From Bifidobacteriaceae bacterium (lineage in GTDB: Bacteria; Actinomycetota; Actinomycetes; Actinomycetales; WQXJ01), in the NCBI GenBank assembly GCA_031258055.1, contig JAIRNM010000095.1:1-15350 (forward strand): a stretch of 15,350 bases of DNA, written 5' to 3'. Numbering within the stretch: position 1 is the first letter of the stretch; every line of letters starts with the position of its first letter. The position numbers and the translations under genes are program-made. Positions 7,833 to 13,078 of this stretch are shown one piece after another. The notes under the pieces are model-generated. The model was not told where the DNA came from. It searched no databases and was given only the letters and a program-made list of their open reading frames with translations.

Positions 7833-7876
7833 TTCCTTCTATTATCACGGACTTTCACGCGATCAGGATCGGCGTT

Positions 7877-7892
7877 CAGAAATCGTTTACTG
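7877..7892. promoter_or_regulatory. LacI-type operator, site 2 (GH172 gene)
   Basis: CAGAAATCGTTTACTG matches site 1 in 13 of 16 positions and is a near-palindrome (CAG-AA-CG-TT-CTG). It lies in the 114-base gap between isomerase and GH172, 54 bases before the ATG. I could not find a convincing -35/-10 pair beside it, so the gene may have a separate weak promoter or be read from the isomerase promoter. Confidence 0.6.
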
Positions 7893-7946
7893 ACTCTGCG
7901 CACGGGTTTTCGGCGCACTGCGGCGCAACGTGAGGAGCCAACGGAT

Positions 7947-9071
7947 ATGAAGCCTGAATTTGGCAGTCCTGGCTCGATCAGTTCCCTGCGATCCGTGTGC
8001 ACCAGATCGATCAGCCCAGAAAACCCAGACGGTTCGGCTGGCGGCGGCGGCAGGGCTACGACCGGCACCGGGGCGGTTCATGCGCGTGATCTTGGCGCGG
8101 GCTGGAAGATCTCCCCTAGCGTCGACATCAAAGCCGGTGAAACCGAGGAACTGGCAGCCATTGAGGGAGCGGGGCGCATTACCCACATTTGGGCTACCAC
8201 CCACGCGGATCATTGGCGCTCGTTGGTTTTGAGGGCCTATTGGGACGGATCGCTCGAACCCGCAGTGGAGGTGCCCTACGGCGACTTCTTTTGCAATGGC
8301 TGGGGGGTATTTGCGCAGGTGAATTCGCAGATGGTGGCCGCCAACCCGCACGGCGGATTCAATTCCTACTGGCCCATGCCATTCCGATCAGGCGCGCGCT
8401 TGACGCTTGAGAACAAATCGACCGCCGAGGTGCGGCTCTATTTCCAAATCACCTATGAGTCGGGTGAGCCACAGGCAAGCGACGCCTATTTCCATGCCCA
8501 GTGGAGGCGATCAAACCCCCTTGAAGAGCTAACACCCCACACGATCCTCTCGGATGTGAGTGGACGGGGCCATTATGTGGGCACATATCTCGCCTGGGGC
8601 GCGAACTCGAATGGATGGTGGGGGGAGGGCGAAATGAAGTTTTACCTCGACGCCGACACCGCCTACCCGACTATCTGTGGCACCGGTACCGAGGACTACT
8701 TCGGAGGTGCGTGGAATTTCGATGTGCCCGGGCGGGGCTACACCGCCTTTTCGACCCCTTACCTTGGGTTGCCCCAAATCATCCGACCGGACGGCCTCTA
8801 CGCATCGCAGCAGCGCTTCGGAATGTACCGCTGGCATGTGCCTGACCCGATCCACTTTGGCACCGGTCTGCCCCGAGTGGACATACAGGCCCTTGGCTGG
8901 CGCAGTGGCTGGCGCTACCTGCCATTGCGGGACGACATCGCTTCGACCGCGCTGTTCTATCTGGACCGCCCAACTACCGTCCGGCCTCCGGCGCCTACGG
9001 CGGACACAATGGAGGTGCACGTGGGATCCGCTCCCGTGCCGGACCTTGGGATGAGCCCTCCGCGCAGCTAG
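7947..9071 (+). CDS. Glycoside hydrolase family 172 (DUF2961) protein
   Basis: This 374-residue protein carries the full DUF2961 pattern: the N-terminal NPDGSAGGGGRA and ARDLGAGWKISPSV blocks, IEGAGRITHIW, the WWGEGEMKFYLD segment with acidic residues E227/E229, and GTGTEDYFGGAWNF with E249. In characterised members two glutamates, one in the TEDYF motif and one about 20 residues before it, are catalytic. Known activities are alpha-D-fructofuranosidase/difructose dianhydride I synthase and exo-alpha-D-arabinofuranosidase. GAGGAG at 7932-7937 with 9-base spacing supports the ATG. There is no signal peptide, so it should act in the cytoplasm on imported oligosaccharides. Its own operator (site 2) places it in the local regulon. 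Family assignment is firm; substrate is inferred. Confidence 0.9.
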   Translation: MKPEFGSPGSISSLRSVCTRSISPENPDGSAGGGGRATTGTGAVHARDLGAGWKISPSVDIKAGETEELAAIEGAGRITHIWATTHADHWRSLVLRAYWDGSLEPAVEVPYGDFFCNGWGVFAQVNSQMVAANPHGGFNSYWPMPFRSGARLTLENKSTAEVRLYFQITYESGEPQASDAYFHAQWRRSNPLEELTPHTILSDVSGRGHYVGTYLAWGANSNGWWGEGEMKFYLDADTAYPTICGTGTEDYFGGAWNFDVPGRGYTAFSTPYLGLPQIIRPDGLYASQQRFGMYRWHVPDPIHFGTGLPRVDIQALGWRSGWRYLPLRDDIASTALFYLDRPTTVRPPAPTADTMEVHVGSAPVPDLGMSPPRS

Positions 9072-9115
9072 CGATTCGGGGCGCCTTCGCATTCGACAAG
9101 GCTTTTGAGTCCGCC

Positions 9116-9982
9116 TTAGCGCCCAGCGAGACCGGCTTGGGCCACCCCGGTGACGAATGCCCGCTGTGCGAACAGGTACACAATAACTGGAGGCAGGATA
9201 ACCATCACCGAAGCTGCCATCAGGACGGGGAAATTCGTGCTGTACGAGCCCTGCAGATGGAGCAGGCCTAAGGTCACAGTGCTGATGTCTTCATTGTGGA
9301 TCATCACCAACGGCCACAGGAAGTCGTTCCAGACGGTGATCATCGACAACACTGTCAAGACCGCGAGAGCTGGGCGGGCCAAGGGAAGCATTATTCTCCA
9401 ATAAACCTGCCACTGGTTCGCGCCGTCTACCCGGGCCGCCTCTTCCAACTCTTGGGGTATGGATAGGAAGAACTGCCGCATTAGGTAGGTTCCAAAGGCA
9501 TTTCCAAACAAACCAGGAATGATCATGGCAGCTATGGTGTCAACCCAGCCGAGTGAGCGCATGAGCATGAATTGCGGGATTATGACCACTGTCGCCGGAA
9601 CCATCAATGTCGCGAGGTAGGCGAGGAATACCTTGTCGCGGCCGTAAAACTTCTTCCGGGCAAACGCGTAGCCTGCCAATGCGCAGAAAAACACCTGACC
9701 CGTGGTCACGGCGGCAGCGTAGAGGAGCGTGTTGAACAATTGGCGGCCAAGGGGTATGAATTCGAACACCTTAGCGTAGTTGTCCAAATTGAAACTCGAG
9801 GGAATCAGCTGCGGGGGTGTGACGAATACTTCGCCAGGGCTTTTGAACGAGCCTGAAATGGCCCAGATGATGGGACCGATTGCCATAGTCGCGAGCACCG
9901 TTAGCGCCAGGTACCCGAGGGCCAGCGTCAGCGGTTTCCTTCTTCTGTGCTTGTGCGCGCGGGGAGCAGCCGATCCGGTCAT
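9116..9982 (-). CDS. Carbohydrate ABC transporter permease (MalG/LacG type)
   Basis: This 288-residue inner-membrane protein has about six hydrophobic helices after a basic N-terminus (HKHRRRK). The EAA loop that docks the ATPase is at residues 181-204 (EAARVDGANQWQVYWRIMLP). Order and sequence fit the second permease of a CUT1 sugar importer. Its ATG overlaps the stop of the preceding permease (ATGA at 9979-9982), and GGAGG lies 7 bases upstream, so the two are translationally coupled. It converges on the GH172 gene with 44 bases between and no obvious hairpin terminator. Confidence 0.95.
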   Translation of the reverse strand: MTGSAAPRAHKHRRRKPLTLALGYLALTVLATMAIGPIIWAISGSFKSPGEVFVTPPQLIPSSFNLDNYAKVFEFIPLGRQLFNTLLYAAAVTTGQVFFCALAGYAFARKKFYGRDKVFLAYLATLMVPATVVIIPQFMLMRSLGWVDTIAAMIIPGLFGNAFGTYLMRQFFLSIPQELEEAARVDGANQWQVYWRIMLPLARPALAVLTVLSMITVWNDFLWPLVMIHNEDISTVTLGLLHLQGSYSTNFPVLMAASVMVILPPVIVYLFAQRAFVTGVAQAGLAGR

Positions 9983-10905
9983 AGGTCATCCTCCGCGGAT
10001 CGCGACAGCCTTAACTGGATGTAGGTCAGCCCTAACAAGATTAGGAAGACCACCCACTGGATCGCCGCTGCGTAACCCATCTCGTAGAAGCGAAAAGCAT
10101 GCTGGAATACCATGATGCCTAACACATAGGTCGACGTCCCCGGGCCGCCGCTGCCGTTTGTCATCACGTATGCCAAGTCAAAGACTTGGAACGACTGAAT
10201 TATCGAGATTACCAATACAAAAGCGATAGTCGGTCTTATCATGGGCAGAGTGATCGCGAAGAATTTCCGCACGACGCCCGCACCATCGAGCGACGCCGCG
10301 TCGTAGAGGCGATCCGGCACGTTTTGTACGGCCGCCAGCAGAATGACTGTCGACAGCGGCACCCCCTTCCAGACGCTGACGATGATGAGAGAGATGAGAG
10401 CCCAGTGCGGGTCGGTCAACCACCCGATTTGTTCCACTCCCGCAAGGCTAAGAAGCCAATTCAGCAAACCGTTATCGGTGTTGAACAACCACATCCAAAT
10501 CACCGCCATCGCCACAGTTGACGCCACCAATGGGAGGAAAACCACCGCCCTGAAAAAGCCGATGCCGAATAGTTTCTGGTTCAAAGCGAGGGCGGACAGG
10601 AGGGACAAAACGATAATTGGAACGACGCTGCCGATGGTGAATAGAGCTGTGTTCCACAGAGCCGTCCAGAACAACGGATCGGCGAACAGGTCGACGTAAT
10701 TCGCCAGTCCTGCCCAAGTGGGGGGAGTCAGCAGCTCCCAATTCGTCAGGCTTAGGTAGAGCGAAAAGATGAGCGGGAAAGCTAGGAAGACAGCGACTGC
10801 CACCAGGTTGGGCAGCACAAACAGATACCCACTCGCGTGGGGCCAGAATCGGGCGTAGCGGGGTGTGGCGTTTGTCGATTTCCTGATGACGTTCTTGCGC
10901 GGCAC
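9979..10905 (-). CDS. Carbohydrate ABC transporter permease (MalF/LacF type)
   Basis: This 308-residue membrane protein begins with a basic segment and a first helix starting YLFVLPNLVAVAVFLAFP. It has the EAA-type loop at about residues 201-226 (YDAASLDGAGVVRKFFAITL), and the conserved FDLAYVMTNGGP-like segment appears as FDLAYVMTNGSGGPG. I chose GTG at 10903-10905, 34 bases after the stop of the binding-protein gene; longer readings overlap that gene and add non-family sequence. No clear ribosome binding site precedes the GTG, so the exact start is uncertain by some residues. It forms the channel together with the MalG-type partner. Confidence 0.92.
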   Translation of the reverse strand: MPRKNVIRKSTNATPRYARFWPHASGYLFVLPNLVAVAVFLAFPLIFSLYLSLTNWELLTPPTWAGLANYVDLFADPLFWTALWNTALFTIGSVVPIIVLSLLSALALNQKLFGIGFFRAVVFLPLVASTVAMAVIWMWLFNTDNGLLNWLLSLAGVEQIGWLTDPHWALISLIIVSVWKGVPLSTVILLAAVQNVPDRLYDAASLDGAGVVRKFFAITLPMIRPTIAFVLVISIIQSFQVFDLAYVMTNGSGGPGTSTYVLGIMVFQHAFRFYEMGYAAAIQWVVFLILLGLTYIQLRLSRSAEDDL

Positions 10906-10939
10906 GGTAGTGGACTGGGCTGTTCGACTGTCTCTCGCT

Positions 10940-12403
10940 CTATCCTTCGGTCTCCAAAAGTTCGTCGATCTGTGGATTGATGCGAGCCGCAAAGTCCGCA
11001 GCGGTCTCCCGCCCCTGCCAGACTTCGCTGGCGTTGGCAACGATGAGAGGTTCAATCTTTCCCCACGCGGGCGAGATCGGCAGGTATGCGGCATTGTCCA
11101 GGGCACCGCTGAACACAGATGTGTTTTCTATTTGCTCATGGGCCGAGACGAATGCCTCAGACTCAATCACGGACTTGAGAATCGGAACGAACAGGCCAGA
11201 CTTGGCGATTATCTCCTGGCCTTCGGGGCCGCAGGAAAACTTCACGAACTCCCAGGCGGCGTCAGGGTTCTTGCTGGCTGCCGCGATCGCTAGGCCGGTG
11301 GCGCCGATGTCTGACTTGCCCGCTTTGCCGTTGGGTCCCACAGGAAGCGCCGCCACATCGAAATCGAGGTCCTCGGCCTCCGCGAAGGTACCGTACATCC
11401 AGTGACCGGATAGGCACATGGCCGCTTGGCCAGCGACAAACAGGTCGGCGGCGGGTGCGACGCCCTCATCTTGCGGCTTAGGGGCTACCTTGTACTTGTT
11501 CGCAAGGTCGGCATAGAACTGCCAACCGGCGATGAAGGACGGGTCATCCATGTTGCTCTCGGTCGGAGAGATAGGCGGCGAGAACCAATCCACGCCGTTA
11601 CCCATCGCCAACACGCTGGCGCTTAGGTACGGGACCCAAGCATCGACGAAGCCGTATTGGGTGATCTTGCCATCCGAGGTCTTGGTTAGTTGTTGGGCAG
11701 CCTCGATAAAGGCGTCCCAGTTCCAGTTGACGTCAGTCCAATCGGCGGACGGCGGAGTTATGCCAGCCTCCTCGAACAGTCTCCGGTTGTAGTAGAGGAA
11801 GATTCCGGCGAACTGTTCCGGCAACGCCCACTGCTGATCCCCGCCGCTGAACGTACCCATCAACACCGGCGAGCCGTCCGTGTTGAGCTGCTCCGACAAG
11901 GCGGCGTCGGCAGCGATGCGTGAGGAGAGATCGAGCATCCCTCCACGCGACGCGATGCCCAGGTAACTCAACTCCCAGGCCATCATGACATCCGGTGGAG
12001 TGCCTCCGGCAATGGCTGTTAGCAACTCCTGAAGAGGATCAGCGCCAGCAATCTGAGTGGTCACCTTGATGTCAGGATACTTGTCTTCGAACGCCGCGAC
12101 GACGGCTTCGCGACTGTTCGTTTCGCCTGTGGAAGATGCCCCAAAATAGAAGGTGATGTCACCGCCAATTTCACCGCCTTCTCCACCTGACCCAGCCATG
12201 CCGCCGTTCGACTGTGAACCATCGGCGCATCCGCCGAGGAGGGTCGACGCGCCAATCCCCGCGCTTGCGGCCGCCATGCCCGCCAAGAAGCTGCGTCGGC
12301 TCATCCCTGGAAGGCGGGAAGACGCCTCAAAGAAACTGTCCCCGGGATGCAGAAATCTCCGAGACCATTGACGATATCCGGGTCCTGCCTGATTGCCATT
12401 CAT
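10940..12403 (-). CDS. Extracellular sugar-binding lipoprotein of the ABC transporter
   Basis: This 487-residue solute-binding protein is of the CUT1 (MalE-like, cluster B) kind. It has a twin-arginine export signal, SRRSFLAG (residues 35-42), a hydrophobic stretch and a lipobox LGGC with the lipidated cysteine at C59, then a Gly/Ser linker before the mature domain (DITFYFGASSTGETN). Typical features follow: EAVVAAFEDKYPDIKV, PPDVMMAW, the FVAGQAAMCLSGHW segment and the C-terminal helix EVWQGRETAADFAARINPQIDELL. The ATG at 12403 has AAAGGAG five bases upstream and is preferred, although ATG 12304, just before the twin arginine, would give a more ordinary signal length. It is the first gene of the operon and delivers the oligosaccharide to the two permeases. 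Sugar specificity is not readable. Confidence 0.92.
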   Translation of the reverse strand: MNGNQAGPGYRQWSRRFLHPGDSFFEASSRLPGMSRRSFLAGMAAASAGIGASTLLGGCADGSQSNGGMAGSGGEGGEIGGDITFYFGASSTGETNSREAVVAAFEDKYPDIKVTTQIAGADPLQELLTAIAGGTPPDVMMAWELSYLGIASRGGMLDLSSRIAADAALSEQLNTDGSPVLMGTFSGGDQQWALPEQFAGIFLYYNRRLFEEAGITPPSADWTDVNWNWDAFIEAAQQLTKTSDGKITQYGFVDAWVPYLSASVLAMGNGVDWFSPPISPTESNMDDPSFIAGWQFYADLANKYKVAPKPQDEGVAPAADLFVAGQAAMCLSGHWMYGTFAEAEDLDFDVAALPVGPNGKAGKSDIGATGLAIAAASKNPDAAWEFVKFSCGPEGQEIIAKSGLFVPILKSVIESEAFVSAHEQIENTSVFSGALDNAAYLPISPAWGKIEPLIVANASEVWQGRETAADFAARINPQIDELLETEG

Positions 12404-12419
12404 GCCGTCTCCTTTGGCG

Positions 12420-12435
12420 GTGAAATCGATTACAA
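12420..12435. promoter_or_regulatory. LacI-type operator, site 3 (transporter operon)
   Basis: GTGAAATCGATTACAA; the inner 14 bases TGAAATCGATTACA are palindromic at 12 of 14 positions, with ATCGAT at the centre. It lies 3 bases downstream of the -10 of the transporter promoter, covering the expected transcript start. A second GAAATCG half-site, on the minus strand, lies inside the promoter spacer (12450-12456). Confidence 0.65.
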
Positions 12436-12438
12436 GCC

Positions 12439-12467
12439 ACATTAGGCGGCGATTTCCTATGTGTCAA
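12439..12467 (-). promoter_or_regulatory. Promoter of the transporter operon
   Basis: On the minus strand, a perfect TTGACA (12462-12467) is followed after 17 bases by TAATGT (12439-12444), a TAnnnT type -10. The predicted transcript starts inside operator site 3, giving a leader of about 30 bases before the binding-protein ATG. Confidence 0.65.
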
Positions 12468-12921
12468 GGCAGCAGCCGGGCAACGCTTCGAGAGTAAGTC
12501 GGAGCGGCCACAAGTGACGCCTTCCCCACCCGTGCCATTTCCCCGCGTGTGTCTATTCGGATGGCGTCGTTGCCGGTCAATAGATGAGTAGACCCCGATC
12601 AGCGCGAAGCCATCAGCGCGCCGACGGCCGGTCCGAGTGGGTTACAAAGTGGGCGAGCCGATGGCGGCGAGTCGGCATGCCTGGAGGGCCAACCGCAGGG
12701 ATGTCGGCGACGAGTGGCGGCGCCAAGTCGATTTGCGAGCCTGGAGTTGACGTGAAGGCTGAGTTGCCCCGTCGCTGGCTGGGCGCCAACCCGAGTTCGT
12801 AAGGCGGTGGCGTTGCCTGAATGGCGAATCGCCGTATCCCACGCGCTAAGAACGCCGCCATGCCGAGGGCCCTGGCGATGAAGTGGCGGCCGTTTGCGAT
12901 CGCGGGAACCAATTGGTTCGA
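12468..12921. other. Gene-poor stretch between two divergent promoters
   Basis: This 454-base interval lies between the transporter promoter and the promoter of the large protein. Several overlapping short open frames exist on both strands (for example 12584-12802 plus and 12599-12928 minus), but none has a ribosome binding site, a recognisable motif or credible composition. Minor features are TCTATT/AATAGA arms at 12552-12557 and 12579-12584 and a small GGCGA/TCGCC palindrome near 12823. It may be a decayed gene or a DNA-looping spacer; I see no supported gene. Confidence 0.4.
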
Positions 12922-12951
12922 TTGACACCGGCGGGGCGGTCCGACTAGGCT
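12922..12951 (+). promoter_or_regulatory. Promoter of the large multidomain gene
   Basis: TTGACA (12922-12927), an 18-base spacer, then TAGGCT (12946-12951) of TAnnnT form. Operator site 4 begins directly after it, the same layout as at the transporter promoter. The leader to the ATG at 13079 would be about 120 bases. Confidence 0.55.
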
Positions 12952-12952
12952 C

Positions 12953-12968
12953 TAGTAATCGATTACTA
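12953..12968. promoter_or_regulatory. LacI-type operator, site 4 (large multidomain gene)
   Basis: TAGTAATCGATTACTA is a perfect 16-bp palindrome and the best copy of the locus motif. It lies directly downstream of a -10 element, over the expected transcript start. Confidence 0.75.
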
Positions 12969-13078
12969 AGTTCACAACGGTGTGATGATCGGCAAATCTA
13001 GCCCGCCGACGGAGGCCTTTCAGCGGTGTGCTGTCGGCTCGACCCAGGCTGGACACGCGAGGATAGGAACAGCAACTC

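Noticed and set aside
9072..9115. Terminator between GH172 and the permease
   Set aside because: Only a 4-bp GCGA/TCGC pairing is possible and there is no T tract.
10906..11106. Longer start of the first permease
   Set aside because: Would overlap the binding-protein gene by over 160 bases and add a non-hydrophobic leader unlike other MalF-type proteins.
12584..12802. Short plus-strand frame in the gene-poor stretch
   Set aside because: No ribosome binding site, no motif, Arg/Ser/Gly-rich composition, and overlapping open frames on the opposite strand of equal quality.
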